From assembly GCA_016987375.1 (NCBI GenBank), contig PJRA01000005.1, positions 3,472,600 to 3,536,599 on the forward strand: a stretch of 64,000 nt of DNA, given 5' to 3'. Under the pieces are notes generated by a model. The model was not told the DNA's origin. It saw only the letters and a program-made list of their open reading frames with translations, and ran no database searches. Made by a program: the position numbers and the translations under genes. Shown here one piece after another: positions 1 to 10,818 of the stretch. The DNA comes from Brachionus koreanus. Lineage: Eukaryota > Rotifera > Eurotatoria > Ploima > Brachionidae. The number at the start of each line of letters is the position of its first letter. The stretch's first letter is position 1.

Positions 1-84
1 TTTATTTGAAAATCCATTCAAAAGATACGAGGATTTGAAAATTTTTCAAACGAGTCAAAATGACTCGTCTGTTGCTAGTGTTAA
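1..84 (-). repeat. TTAA-flanked MITE, family A, truncated by window edge
   Basis: One end of a short non-coding element seen six more times in this window. It carries the family palindrome (ACGAGTC, short spacer, GACTCGT) followed by a degenerate terminal repeat ending CTAGTG and a TTAA. The palindrome-bearing end is on the right, so this copy is inverted relative to the copy at 35354. The other end lies outside the window. TTAA flanks are typical of piggyBac-type target duplication; assignment to that superfamily is inference. Confidence 0.75.
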
Positions 85-1344
85 TAACCTGGGCTGCTTT
101 AAATATATATTATAGTCGTTACTTGGCATAAAGGGTAAGAATTGTTGATATTTGAAATTCTATCACTCCATTTTTCTTATGTAAAAAAGAAAAAAAAATA
201 AAGTTGAAGTTCACAATAACAAAATTTTTTTGAAAATTAAAAAGAAAATTTGCGTTCATTTCTTGGCGTTGGCGTTGCACATCTATACAATTTTATACGT
301 TTCAAATGGTCTAAAGAGCAAAAGAGGAATGTTTAAGAAGCAAATGGTAGCTTTGTTTTACTATAACGAACTTCATTGTCATCTAATGTCGTAGTTTATT
401 CTTAATAAATTATTTAATACGCTATAGTAAAATAAACTCTTAATTCATACATACATATAACTTAAATTAAAACGAAAAATTTCAAAATTCCAATTTCATA
501 TGAAAAATTCCTTAGTTGTATCGGTTATACCTCAAGATAGGAAAAGCAAAAAAAATTTACTTCTTAAAACGATTTAATATTTTTACTAAACTAAAAAAGT
601 TTGTATTTCTTTGCTGCATTTCTCTGATAGGTTTAAGAAATTTGTCACCATATGTTTTTTTGTCGCATCAAAATATTTCAAGCCTTATCTATTTGCTTGT
701 TTATGTGTACCGAGCTAATTTTTTTAAATTAAAGAAAAATTTTACCTGTCTTTTTCATTTACTATCGAATATAAAATTTTTAGTAGTAATTTTTGACTTA
801 AAATTTCAATAAATCATTCATTTTCCACCAAATTTACAAAAAAAACTAGAATTCAAGCTAAATTTTTTATTTAAAATTTGTGAATATCAGCAATAAGATT
901 TAACTTAGCTTTTATTTAGGTCTAAAAGAAAATTTAAAACAAAAATATCATTCAAATAAAAATTTTTTATCATCAATTTTTTAATAAACGTAATGTTTCT
1001 TATACTGATTAATGTTGGTGGTATAAAAACCTTTAGTAGTTTTTAGTAGTTTTTTGAAAAATTTTTGTTAAGACAAATTTTTTTTCAGTTAGCATTATTC
1101 AAATAAATAGTCATAAATTTTAAATTTGCAAGAAAAATTTTCTTTTCACTGTATCATACAAGAACATTCTAAATGAAAGCAAAATTTTTATACTGAATAT
1201 TTCTAGACTTGAGAAGAAACGCTTAAAATTTAATTCCTTGAATTCAGTTCCAAAACCATTTTATTCTTAAGTGATAGATTAAAATAAAGGTCAACTTTTT
1301 TTTTATTTAGAAATTTGTATTTTTATATCGCTTATCCATTAATT
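85..1344. other. AT-rich intergenic stretch, no gene seen
   Basis: Very AT-rich with poly-T/poly-A runs. An open frame at 516-812 begins at a non-ATG codon, is rich in F/L/K as expected of random AT-rich DNA, and resembles no family I know, so I do not call it a gene. Confidence 0.5.
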
Positions 1345-1881
1345 ATGGCCGGTTCAAACTGTGGTCCCAGTAAGACGAACTAATTTATGAGTAAAAAATT
1401 TTTTTATTTGTTCTCAAAGTGATTCCGAGAAGCTTCAAATTGCTCGAAGAATTAGAAGAAGGTCAAAAAGGATGTTCTGATGGAACAGTCTCATGGGGAT
1501 TAGATGATGAAAATGACATGACTTTAAGCAGATGGAATGGCATGATTATCGGACCACCACGGGTATCATCATAAAATTTAATTTTCTAACGATTCTTAAA
1601 CTGTTTGTTTCTAAAAGACTGTATTCGAAAATCGCATGTATAGCTTAAAAATTGAAACAGGTCCAAAGTATCCAGAAGAACCACCGGTTTTAAAATTTAC
1701 TACCAAAATTAACATGACAGGAGTAGATAAAAATGGAGAAGTAGATCGAAAAAATTTTCAAATTCTTTCGAAATGGCAGCGAAATTATTCAATTAAACAT
1801 GTTTTGCAAGACATTCGAAAGTCAATGAGCTTAAAGGAAAATCTTAAACTTACGCAACCACCAGAGGGTAGCATGTATTAA
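1345..1881 (+). CDS. UBE2V: Ubiquitin-conjugating enzyme E2 variant (UEV, Mms2/Uev1 type)
   Basis: Three exons (1345-1369, 1420-1562, 1618-1881), GT-AG introns of 50 and 55 bases, predicted 143 residues against about 145-147 for UBE2V1/UBE2V2. Family landmarks are clear: [16 protein letters not shown] near the N-terminus, [23 protein letters not shown] in the middle, then [20 protein letters not shown] and the C-terminal [10 protein letters not shown]. The catalytic cysteine of active E2s is absent, as in all UEVs. Family knowledge: UEVs pair with Ubc13 (UBE2N) to build K63-linked ubiquitin chains in DNA-damage tolerance and signalling. The start is the first ATG before the conserved core; exon 1 adds only eight full codons. 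Very likely complete and functional. Confidence 0.95.
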
Positions 1882-2053
1882 AGTACAGTACATTCGCACG
1901 GACATTTCATATTTAGTAATTTAGATTTTTTTTGTACAAGGCTTTATTTACGTCTTTAAAAATTTTAAAAGCTTTTATTAATCTTTATTATTAATTTAAG
2001 AAAAAAAATTAAATAAAAATTTTGAAAAAAATTTTTTCTTTTTGTTCATCAAG

Positions 2054-2462
2054 TCAATCAGTTCCATATAAATCAGGCCTCATCATTCTAATAAATTTCT
2101 TTACTGGTATTTTGAAAATTTTCTGGTCCACTTCAAAATTAGGGTTATTATTATTCAGTCTGTATTTTAAATGGTAAAATATTCTTTTCAACTCGGACTC
2201 GGATCTATGATATGAACTGTAATAGTAAAGAACAAATTTATACAAAAATTCATCATCATAATCTTGAAAATTAAGAGTAATAATAAAATGAAAATTGAAT
2301 TGTCTTACTGTAAGCTTTTAGAAACGAGGAAAGGAATATGAAGCGTGCATCTTGATCATTTAAATGTTCACTATCATATTTATTAGCATGAGCAATTGAG
2401 ATAGTTAACAAAATTAAGATAATAAAAAAAGCCATTTTTGTTATCACTTTAAGCTTTGCCAT
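2054..2462 (-). CDS. Small secreted protein of unknown function
   Basis: Two exons on the minus strand (2462-2309 and 2262-2054) joined by a 46-base GT-AG intron give a 120-residue protein. The N-terminus has a strong signal peptide: a short basic stretch, then a hydrophobic core (FFIILILLTISIAHA) with a plausible cleavage after AHA. The mature part has no cysteine, is rich in Tyr, Asn and charged residues, and ends with a dibasic KK followed by a 13-residue tail FIRMMRPDLYGTD. It could be a secreted structural peptide or a single-copy peptide precursor cleaved at KK. There is no amidation Gly-basic signal, so a classical amidated neuropeptide is not supported. I do not recognise a family. 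It lies tail to tail with UBE2V, about 170 bases away. Confidence 0.6.
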
Positions 2463-2565
2463 TTGAAAACATTTATATTTAAATTGTTTAAATTCATTAA
2501 ACGAAATAACGATTTTAATTTAAAATCAAAAACTCAAAAAAGTCAGACGCTTAGACTTTTTTGAA

Positions 2566-2776
2566 TTAACACTAGAAGCATTAAACGAGTCAAATGACTC
2601 GTTTAATAAAATTTTAAATCCTTATGTATTTTGAACAGAATATACATAAGAATAAATCTTTTTTGAATTATGTAGGCTTTTTATTTTTCTTTATAAAAAT
2701 TTATCACTGACTAAAAAAAATTTAATTTTATTTTATTGGATCAAAAACAGACGAAAAAATGTGCTTTTAAGGTTAA
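2566..2776 (+). repeat. TTAA-flanked MITE, family A
   Basis: TTAA followed by CACTAGAAGCATTAA and the palindrome ACGAGTCAAATGACTCGT, then an AT-rich body with the family's ATTTTAAATCC segment. The right terminal repeat is degenerate (AATGTGCTTTTAAGG) before a second TTAA at about 2773. The internal part has diverged more than in the 35354 and 56873 copies. Confidence 0.75.
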
Positions 2777-2954
2777 ATAAATAAGGCTGTTTAAAAAAAA
2801 GGTTAAAATTTTGTTTGTTAAATATTGTCAATTTTTCATTAACTTAATAAAAAATGGGAAATTTTTCATTTTTTTAAAATATTTTTTAATTAATAAATTT
2901 AGAACTATGCCATACTTGGATTTATTTTATTCTATGATTAAATGATGAGAAGAT

Positions 2955-4470
2955 TTTAAATAGTATCAGAAGTGCAAATGAGATTATGTACGAGTTCAAA
3001 TTTAGTGTTTTTTTGCTATTTTGGGAAATTCAACTCTTTGAAAATTGATTGGCATGGTAGACTTTTTAGTTCATTTCTTAATGATAAAAATTGTTTAATT
3101 GAATACCTTGAAGACTGTTTTTTCTATCAACATATTATTCAACCATCTTTCCAAACCTCAATGGACAGTTCCAGTAGTCCACTTAATTTAGTAATTAGTC
3201 TAAATATAGAGAGTATTTATGGCGTTGATCACGGCCTACCATTTGGATTAGCAAATAAGAGCCACCATGTAAAACAGAATTCAAAACGTTTTCGATCATT
3301 GGTCTTTTATTACAAATGTACAACAAGTTTATATTGTATTAAGAAAATGCTTGTGAGCGTTTTATTCCAAAGAAAAGTAATAAAAAGAGTAATAAAAAGC
3401 CATGTGTCAAGAAACGATGTTACTAATAAAGAAAAAGAACTCTGCTTGAAATCATGAATTTGTATCGATAACTCCAGTATGATTAACTTGTATTGTATGC
3501 AAAGTCTTGGATTCCTTAATTAAAGAATCAATATTAGAGCATTTGCTTAAAACAAAATTCCATGTCATGCCTGACCAATTCATTGGAAACTATGGATTTT
3601 ATTTCTGAAGCGGTATCAAATGGTTTACCAATTGACATCATTTACACAGATTTTGCAAAAGCTTTCGATTAAGTCTCTCATAGAAAGCTTCTGTATAAAT
3701 TCAAATTTTTTTGATTTGTTGAATTCCTAATAAATTGGATAAAGGTTTTTCTATTAGAACGTTCACAAAGAGTAGTAAATTAAAATTAGAGTTCCATAAG
3801 GTTCAGTGCTGGGTACTCTTCTTTATTATTTAAATAAACAATATGTTGCATATTTTCCAAAAAAATTGTAAAAATTTTTCTGATGACACAAAGATCTTAT
3901 CAACAATTGATAACTTGAACTCAATTTATAACCTACAATCGGATATAGATAATGGTCAAAAGAATGGTCGACTCAGTTAAATATAGAAAAATGCAAAGCT
4001 ATTCATATTGGCAACAATAATTCAGAGTTTGATTATAAAATTGGTTCAAAAACCATTAGTAAGTCAAACGTTGAAAGGGCTTTGGTTATTTACATTAAAC
4101 CGTTTAATGTAAATAACCAAAGCTGTAATGTAAATCAGGCTGATTAAAAATGGTCTATTCAAGTCAAAAATGTTAAAGGAATTAAAATGTTTGGCTTAAT
4201 GAAGTAGGCATTTAAGTATTCTTGTAGCCAGACTATCAAATTATTGTATTGTTCAATGGTTAGACCACATCTGGAATATGCTGTCAGTGCTTGGTGTCCT
4301 TATGCAGAAAAAGACATAAATGAATTTGAGATAGTTCAACGAAGAGCAACAAAGTTGATTCCAGAAATGCGTAATTTGGTTTATCAAAAATGTTTGGATC
4401 AGGCGTGGATGAGCTGCAAAAATAATATACCAATTACACTATCCTATCTATATCAGTAGTCATCTGTGAT
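2955..4470 (+). pseudogene. Decayed non-LTR retrotransposon (endonuclease end + reverse transcriptase)
   Basis: Several frames with stops and frameshifts read in order as one LINE. The first open part (about 2972-3457) resembles the C-terminal part of an apurinic endonuclease domain, including the QHIIQPSFQTS...SPLNLV stretch and a late VDHGLP resembling the SDH block. The RT follows: IIYTDFAKAFD at about 3640-3672 (motif A), VP*GSVLG at about 3790-3815 (motif B, with a stop where Gln is expected) and FSDDTK at about 3880 (motif C). The C-terminal block at 4244-4459 has RPHLEYAVSAWCPY and FEIVQRRATKLI, typical of CR1/Jockey-group RTs. No intact ORF remains. Exact clade is uncertain. Confidence 0.85.
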
Positions 4471-4502
4471 AAACGAGATTAAAATAATTTCACGGACACT
4501 TG

Positions 4503-4580
4503 ATTAATAGTAGTAGTAGTATTATAATAATACCGCGACCCTTTTGGGTAAAGCTTCTTTGAAGCTATGACAGTAAATTC
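4503..4580 (+). repeat. Microsatellite and LINE-type 3' tail
   Basis: Just after the LINE remnant comes a (TAG)n/(TAA)n microsatellite, then CGACCCTTTTGGGTAAAGCT. The reverse complement of a nearly identical motif lies at about 54331-54355, and a similar (TAG)n run at 26775-26795. This probably marks the 3' end of a LINE family. Confidence 0.45.
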
Positions 4581-4774
4581 GATTGTTCCCTGAGCCATTA
4601 GTCCAGATTATTTTTGAAATTGTTTATTATGTCTTCTCAAAATACAAGAAAGTGCTTCCAATTACAAGAAAATTTTAAGCAACTCCCAAAATTAATAATT
4701 CGTATTCATTAATTATTTTAAAATTTAATAATTTAAAATTATAAGAATTATATTATTTTATCTACTTTTTCTTA

Positions 4775-4947
4775 GACTAGAAGCATCAAAAAATTTTAAA
4801 TCCTCTTATCTTTTGAATATATTTTTCGAATATATTTTAAAATTTTCTTTAAAAAAATTAAATTATTTTGTATGATTATTATGATTTTTTTATAAAAAAA
4901 TTTTGTATTAAAAAACATGAAAAAATGCTTGGTGATTGTAGTGTTAA
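4775..4947 (+). repeat. TTAA-type MITE, family A, palindrome deleted
   Basis: Terminal repeats GACTAGAAGCATCAA and GCTTGGTGATTGTAGTG enclose the family body (AAATTTTAAATCCTC, TCTTTTGAAT, AATGCTTGGTG). The usual palindrome next to the left terminal repeat is missing, so the repeat is followed directly by AAATTTTAAATCC. The left TSD has decayed to TTAG; the right is TTAA. Confidence 0.7.
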
Positions 4948-5368
4948 AAAAAAATTTGATTCTTTTATTACTCAATTGCGTCAATTCTATCAAATTTCCA
5001 GTTTTAGAATAACAATAATTTATAATTTTTTTTTAATGAAAAAATTAATTAGAAATTAATTTGAAAATTTGAAAATATTTCAATCTTAATTAATTTTTTT
5101 TTCTTACAAAAAAATAAAAAAAATTAAATCTCAAAATGATTTGAATTTATTGAAAAGCTAGCAAAGAAGTATCTTAAAGAAATAATTTTGTATATATATT
5201 AAATCAATATACTTCTTTACTTTGATTGATATATTACAAGTTATAAAATGTTAAAATTATGCATTAAGATAGAAAAAGTAATAATTTGAAAGCCAAATAG
5301 CAGCAATAAGTAAACTTGTTTACAAATTTAGAGCCGAAATTAATTTTTTATATTTAATTTTGTTCAAA

Positions 5369-5626
5369 ATGAAAGCCAAATTTTTCTATTCAAAGCTAAA
5401 ACTGATGTTTTTTATTGATATTTTTCGAAAACAAAGTATAGCTTATGTTCGAAAAGAAAAATATTTATTCAAAACTATATTGGAATATTTCGATTTCTCT
5501 CTTAATTCTTCGATTTCTCGGAACAATTCGATAAAAAATATTTACATGTTGAATAGAAAGCTCAAAAGAGGTGATCAATGTTTAGAATGCAAGACTTGTT
5601 TGAACGAAATTTTCCTTCCAAAATAA
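5369..5626 (+). CDS. Possible small protein, unrecognised
   Basis: An ATG in AAAATGA context opens an 85-codon frame. The product is basic, lacks a convincing signal peptide, and ends with a short Cys-containing segment, KRGDQCLECKTCLNE. A poly(A)-like AATAAA follows at about 5677. No splice sites or family resemblance were found. In DNA this AT-rich such frames arise by chance, so this is a weak call. Confidence 0.25.
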   Translation: MKAKFFYSKLKLMFFIDIFRKQSIAYVRKEKYLFKTILEYFDFSLNSSISRNNSIKNIYMLNRKLKRGDQCLECKTCLNEIFLPK

Positions 5627-6414
5627 TCACAATTTAAAAAAAGAATATTTTTTCAAATCCTTCGAAGACGCAATTGAATAAAATTAATCTATTTTTGTTT
5701 TGTTTTTTTTTTTTTTTCTTATTTTTCTACACAGTATTTACATAATTTCTTAATTAAATTGCAACCAAATCAAATTTTTAAAAAACAATTAAAATTCCGA
5801 ATTTGATTTATATATTTATTAAATGATAAAATAATAGCTATATAATTAAGAATAATAATAATAGTAGGAGAAAATAAGTAAACAAAGTTAGGTCTAGTTA
5901 CGAAAATATTCAGCTTGTGTGCCGAGTGATACTTCTTGATTCAATAGGACAAACTAATGAAGCTAATTTAACCAAAGCGTAACCGAGCATCAAAAACTAG
6001 AATTTTTGATCTTTATTTTGCTTTAATTAATTGAACCATATATAAATAAAGCAAGTATTCCAGAATGGAAGTAAGATTTTCAAGCAATTATCATTTTGTG
6101 CTTTTTTTTTTATTTCTAAGACATTTGATAAGTTTTATTTTTTCTAGTTTAATTAGCGTCTCTAAACCAAGACGAGATCTTGATCACATAGTGTATAAAA
6201 CACCTGAAACTATTTGAAATGTTAATTAAAAAACTTGTAATTTAATTTTAAAATTTTCAATCAAAACATGTTTTTCGAGGCTATTTTACACATTTTAGAA
6301 CAATAGAGCTTGATACCAAACAGTGGTCTCTTCGTGGACTAAACACCATGACCATTAAAAAATTTTCATTACTAAATTAAATTGTCTTTTTTTTTAGTTT
6401 TAGATTTGATCAAA
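5627..6414. other. Intergenic stretch, nothing recognised
   Basis: AT-rich non-coding DNA with a long poly-T run near 5703 and a few less AT-rich patches (5910-6000, 6300-6350). I could not assign these to genes or repeats. Confidence 0.4.
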
Positions 6415-7176
6415 ATGGAAGAAAAAATTTCTTTGATTAAACTAGAAATGGTAAGCCATTAATGTTTATGAATAAAGCTATAAATTTAATTGAAGAAAAA
6501 ACAGCACTTTGAAAACATGCAAATAATGGATACTTTGGAAAAATTGAACGATTCAATAGACTTTTTGAAACTACTGATTCCAAGCTCAAGCAATTCAAAC
6601 TTATCATCTTACGAAAACGATTGTTCGATTTCGTGCACCAAGCCTCCACCTTTTAGTTATCGACATGAGAACAAGTTCAAAAAAATGTCTTATGACAATG
6701 TGGAAAAAAAGCCTCAAAGCATGCAAAGAACAAATATACCCATAAATACAAAGTATTTGACCCTTAAAAGAAATTGTACTTTGATCAGTCATCAAAGTAA
6801 TCAGAACTCAAATGATTATAACCGAATGCAAGAGAGATCAAAGAGCAAAACTAAATTTTCAGATGCACGGCCATCACCAGTCTCTAGTTCTCAAAAAGTA
6901 AGACTGACCAATATTGATAGTGGCATACCGGGAAAAGCCTCAAAAATTAGAACACCCACTTTAGTCAATAAGAATTTTTCTTCATTTTCTACTAACAGTA
7001 AAATGTATCACACAAACAATTCGTATACTACTAGTAGATATAATTCAAAGAATGTAGATTTAGTTCGTCTAAAATTAAATGGAAAAATTCCTGAGTATAA
7101 TTCGGCAATCAATGAAAATAAAAGTCATTTAAAATTTGATGATAGGAAAATTCTAAATCAAATTTATTATATTTGA
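6415..7176 (+). CDS. Unrecognised protein: N-terminal helix plus Ser/Asn-rich disordered region
   Basis: Exon 1 (6415-6450) starts at ATG in AAAATGG context and encodes MEEKISLIKLEM. A 45-base GT-AG intron (6451-6495) leads to exon 2 (6496-7176), giving 238 residues. The first ~45 residues are charged and heptad-like (LEKLNDSIDFLKLL), suggesting a short coiled coil. The rest is low-complexity, rich in Ser, Asn, Lys and Thr, and probably disordered, with basic SxIP-like pieces (SGIPGKASKIRTPT). SGIP near basic residues resembles EB1-binding SxIP motifs, so a microtubule or centrosome role is conceivable but unproven. A possible extra 3' coding piece lies at 7683-7777 beyond a SINE. Confidence 0.6.
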
Positions 7177-7344
7177 AAAAAAAATCTTAATAAAATTTTT
7201 TAGTAATTTTTTCGAAAAATAGAAGAGTTGTAAATTTCTATTCAAGCATATCCAATTTAATTTAATTGAAATCTAAATAAATTTAATTTACAAATTCAAA
7301 AATAATTTTTCCCTTTTTATATTCAATATTTCTCTTTTTATTTT

Positions 7345-7668
7345 TTCTCCATGACCAGCGCACCTTGTGGTTTCGAACATGGTCGTGACATTTCAGGTTC
7401 CAACTTTTGATCTTTGTTTCGGGCTAATAATCCCTATTATCTGCTCAAAACCTTCTCAAAAGCTTTCAGTTTCAAGCGCCATTGATGGCCATTAGGTTAT
7501 TAGTGTTACTCCCCTGACTTTCTTTCTGCGTTTTGATTTCTGATTAATTCTTGGACAGTTAGCTAGTTAACCCTACCCGTTTGCAGCCAAAACTGAATGG
7601 GGATTCGAACCCTCGACTTCCTGAACGATTTCGGATGTTCGAACCAATAGACCACAGGACCGACAAAA
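7345..7668 (-). repeat. tRNA-derived SINE
   Basis: On the minus strand the head carries an A-box-like TGGTCTATTGG (7654-7644) and a perfect B box GGGTTCGAATCCC (about 7613-7601), the two internal promoter parts of RNA polymerase III. The anticodon arm is mispaired. Its loop would read TCG, and the head resembles tRNA-Arg genes. A ~220-base tRNA-unrelated body follows and ends near an A-rich tail at about 7355-7320. The acceptor stem does not pair, so it is not a working tRNA. This segment is noticeably richer in G+C than its surroundings. Confidence 0.75.
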
Positions 7669-8479
7669 AATTTAAAGTAAGAAGTCCACTATTGACTTCG
7701 AGAGAATCGATCATGAAAGAGGTCACTAAAGACATTGTTAATAATGAAAAACTCTGCAATGGTGCAAAAAGTATGTGAATTAAATAAAATATTAAAATTA
7801 AATTGCACAGATTTTGCACGGACTTAATTTGAGTGATACAAGCTTTGTATTAGCTGATACATTTTGCAGAACGATTTTTAGACCCTTAGAAAAAAAGTTA
7901 TTTTAATTTTAAATTTTGTTTTTTTTTTCTAAAATTCATAATGCCGTCACTAAAATGGGTATGATATGGGGTGAAGCAAAGTTAAAGACGAAAGATCGAC
8001 TTTATGAAAATCAAAAGTAATCACCCTATGCTCCATAACGAGCGTAAAGGAAAAAAAAATTCAATATTATAATATTTGAATATTAGTAAAAAATTTTGCA
8101 TTTTTTTTTTAAATATTTTTAATTAATCAATAAAAAAAAAACAATTGTTAGCATATCTTCAAAATATAAACCACTTAACTCTAAAGTCTTTGGCCATCTA
8201 ACGAGCGTTGCATTATAAGTTCAACACAAAATTAAAGCTCCTATAACTTAGAAATGGTAAAAGGAAAATCAAAAATTTTTTTTTATTTAATCCTTATTTT
8301 CTTATCTTTTAAAAATTATTTTTTTTATTGAGACAACACACCTTTCATTGATGTAAGCATTCTTTGATATAAGCCATTGAATTTATAGTAATTGATTTGG
8401 AAAAGCGAAAAAAAGTCTTTGACATTCTGCGCTCAGAAACAGCTAACCTAAGAATTTTTTCTTTTCTTTTCAAGGAACA
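7669..8479. other. Intergenic, with a possible orphan coding piece
   Basis: The only coding-like part is 7683-7777 (+), which reads RSPLLTSRESIMKEVTKDI and ends NNEKLCNGAKSM at a stop, with AATAAA just after. It lacks its own ATG near the start and sits directly behind the SINE. The remainder is AT-rich, and I see nothing in it. Confidence 0.3.
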
Positions 8480-8935
8480 AATTCAAATATTTTCTGGAAA
8501 TTTTTCTTTGACACTTGTATAATACCCAAAATTTCCTGACATTTCATTGCCAGCAAAACAAAAATATTTCATCATCCAAAATTCGGATGCTTTTCTCTTT
8601 AGAAAAGCGAATAACGAATTTTCAATAGTTTTTGTGCTTTGAGTCACGGGGCCCATTATAATTCGATGTTTTTCACGTTTCATTATAGCCATTTGTCGAA
8701 TGATAAACACTGAAATTTCTTCCAAGTTTTTGCTGACTTACACCTTTTCTATTGTTTGTCAATTTTTTGAGTTTGGCCAGTCTTCTTTGCTTTCCATGAT
8801 GTTGGATAACCAGAATTTTTTTATTGGTAGTCTTTGGTGTTTTAGCTGTCGATTGATACTGTTATATGCCGTCTTTTTGCAAATGCCTTCCTGGGTAAAG
8901 CAATCCGCACCATCGGTTAACACCCATTAAAACCA
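8480..8935 (-). pseudogene. Broken Tc1/mariner-superfamily transposase fragment
   Basis: On the minus strand two frames together read like a DDE transposase. A helix-turn-helix-like part (KLKKLTNNRKGVSQQKLGR, then an HHST-like piece) is followed by YxKREKHR. About 60 residues on comes DDEIFLL or, in the other frame, MMKYFCF...NEMSGNFGYYTSVKEKFPEN. The latter resembles the 'DDE-KYF...GN-FYT..-K-P' block of mariner-like transposases found in many invertebrates. Frameshifts and stops break it. Family assignment is from pattern memory. Confidence 0.6.
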
Positions 8936-9195
8936 AATATCTAATTTATCTAGTTTTTTTTTTCTTCATTAATTTATATTTTAAATTAATTAAATAGTTG
9001 CAATTTATTTTTATAAGGAAATAAATTTATGATTGAAAAATTTTTTTTAATAATCATCAAATTTATAAATCGGAACCATTCGACTTAAGTCGATCTATTC
9101 ACTTAGAATAACTAAATGTTCACCATTTTTAGTTTAATTCAAAAATATAAAAATCATTTTAAAAGAAAAAAATTGAAAAATAAAAAAAAAACAAG

Positions 9196-10179
9196 ATGTC
9201 TAATTTCACAAATTTAGCTTCATCATCAGAATGGAGAAATGAAGTAAATCAAACTCTTTTGCTAGTTGCATTATACACCCTAATGCCTTCTGGAATCCTA
9301 ATGAACTTAGTTCAAGTTGCAGTTTATTTTCGCCATAAATTTTCCAGAAATTCAATGTGTGTTTACCTAATCGTTCTCTCATTCAATAACATATTTGTTT
9401 TAATATCTACTAGTTTGAGATTTACAGGCACAATAAAAATCTATGATTACGAAGAAAATACAAATTTAGGATGCAGACTTGCTCAATTTTTTATAAGATT
9501 TTTTTATACTGGTTGCACTTGGCTTAATTTTTTGCTAACACTAGATCGCTTAATTTTTATACTTTATCCCAATAAATTTAAAATTTTACAAACTAAATAT
9601 AATATTTTTAAGATACTTTTAATAATGTATTCAATTTTATTTATTTTAAATAGCCCAAGTTTATTCTTTACCAATACTCAAGTGTTCAACAATGTTTCAA
9701 ATGAATCAGTTTTTGTTTGTGTAGCATCTCCTCCTTTGTCAATATCAAGAGAGGCAATAGCACAATTTTTGGGCATGTATATTCCATTTATTTTGATGTT
9801 TGGAACAAACATTTTTTTAATCAAAAAATTGACTAAATCAAAAAATAAATTTAGTTCTGCTAAAGAAATGAATTTTTCGTTAAGTTTGATTGTTTCAAAC
9901 ATTATTTTCCTAATATCGTTTATTCCTCTTTGTGTCCTGCTAGTGATAATAATGCTTGTGACAATTGATCCAACTATTCCCCAGGATCCCGAAGTTGGTT
10001 CAAATTTAGCTTTATTTGAAACTTGTGTATTCATTGTTTCGTGTTATAATTACTCGCTAGGTCTAATCGTTCAACTTATTTTCAATAAATTATTCAGAGA
10101 AGAATTTATTTATATGCTGATCGAAATGATTTCTAAATTAAAAAAAGAAAATTTAACTCAATCTTCATCAACAAACTAG
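9196..10179 (+). CDS. Rhodopsin-like (class A) GPCR, copy 1
   Basis: Single-exon 327-residue receptor with seven hydrophobic segments, at about residues 22-46, 55-77, 93-115, 136-158, 191-213, 232-256 and 275-297. The N-terminus has N-glycosylation sites (NFT, NQT). A Cys at the start of TM3 (LGCRLAQF) and one in ECL2 (VFVCVASPP) can form the conserved disulfide. TM3 ends LDRLIFILYP, so DRY is DRL. TM7 has YNYSLGLIVQLIFN, so NPxxY is NYSLGLIVQ-like. The ligand is unknown; invertebrate peptide receptors are the closest general match. A near-identical inverted copy lies at 36752-37735. The start is fixed by comparison: the copies share codons from MSNFTN/MPNFTN, while the upstream frame is broken in this copy. 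Confidence 0.9.
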   Translation: MSNFTNLASSSEWRNEVNQTLLLVALYTLMPSGILMNLVQVAVYFRHKFSRNSMCVYLIVLSFNNIFVLISTSLRFTGTIKIYDYEENTNLGCRLAQFFIRFFYTGCTWLNFLLTLDRLIFILYPNKFKILQTKYNIFKILLIMYSILFILNSPSLFFTNTQVFNNVSNESVFVCVASPPLSISREAIAQFLGMYIPFILMFGTNIFLIKKLTKSKNKFSSAKEMNFSLSLIVSNIIFLISFIPLCVLLVIIMLVTIDPTIPQDPEVGSNLALFETCVFIVSCYNYSLGLIVQLIFNKLFREEFIYMLIEMISKLKKENLTQSSSTN

Positions 10180-10818
10180 TTAAATTTGGATAATTTTAAT
10201 GTCTCTATAACTCCTGATAAAGTTATAGAAACATTTCAAGAAAGTTGGGCCTTATCATCTTATTATTACTTTGAGAAAAAATATTTTGGACAAAGTAAGT
10301 CAAAGCGAGTAAGATTTTACAAATTAGAGTTTTATATAATTTTATATGATTGGAATGAGTAAAAAAATAAAGCGACCTTTCATCTGTTGGAGAATGTTCC
10401 AAGATGAAAGACTCCAAGAAATGATTTCAAATTATGACCCAAAATATAAATTAGATTATTAAAACAAATTGCATTAATATAACTAAAATTAATTAAAATT
10501 AGACATAAATTTAAATTTAATATCGCCATTTAAAGCTGGCTATTTAACAAAAGTTATTTTGTACACAATTACAAGTTATATTTATTTTTTTGCTATTCTA
10601 CACCTTGCTATTTTAATTCGATACCATTTCTGGAGCCTTGATGATAAGCTTGTGTAAAAGACGCATAAAGTATGGGTCTGCTTTTAGAAAATTAAAACTT
10701 TATTTTTTCGTAATAAATAAATTTTTTAAAAAATTATCCTTTTATTTAATAAAAAAATATTTAAGTAATTGAATAATATTGATTAAAAAAATAACTACGA
10801 TCTAAAAAATTAAATTAA
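10180..10818. other. Intergenic stretch between GPCR copy 1 and NOCT
   Basis: The first ~20 bases after the stop still match the downstream flank of GPCR copy 2, then similarity ends. 10200-10440 has lower AT content and a short plus-strand reading (PDKVIETFQESWALSSYYYF) that resembles coding sequence but has stops. I cannot assign it. Confidence 0.35.

Noticed and set aside
516..812. 98-codon open frame
   Set aside because: Starts at a non-ATG codon, composed of F/L/K/I/S codons expected from AT-rich DNA, no family resemblance.
7595..7668. Possible working tRNA-Arg gene (minus strand)
   Set aside because: A and B boxes are good, but the acceptor and anticodon stems do not pair and a SINE body follows.
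9678..10034. 118-codon minus-strand frame inside GPCR copy 1
   Set aside because: Shadow of the receptor's coding frame. The same shadow occurs at 36897-37367 opposite copy 2 and is explained by the duplication.
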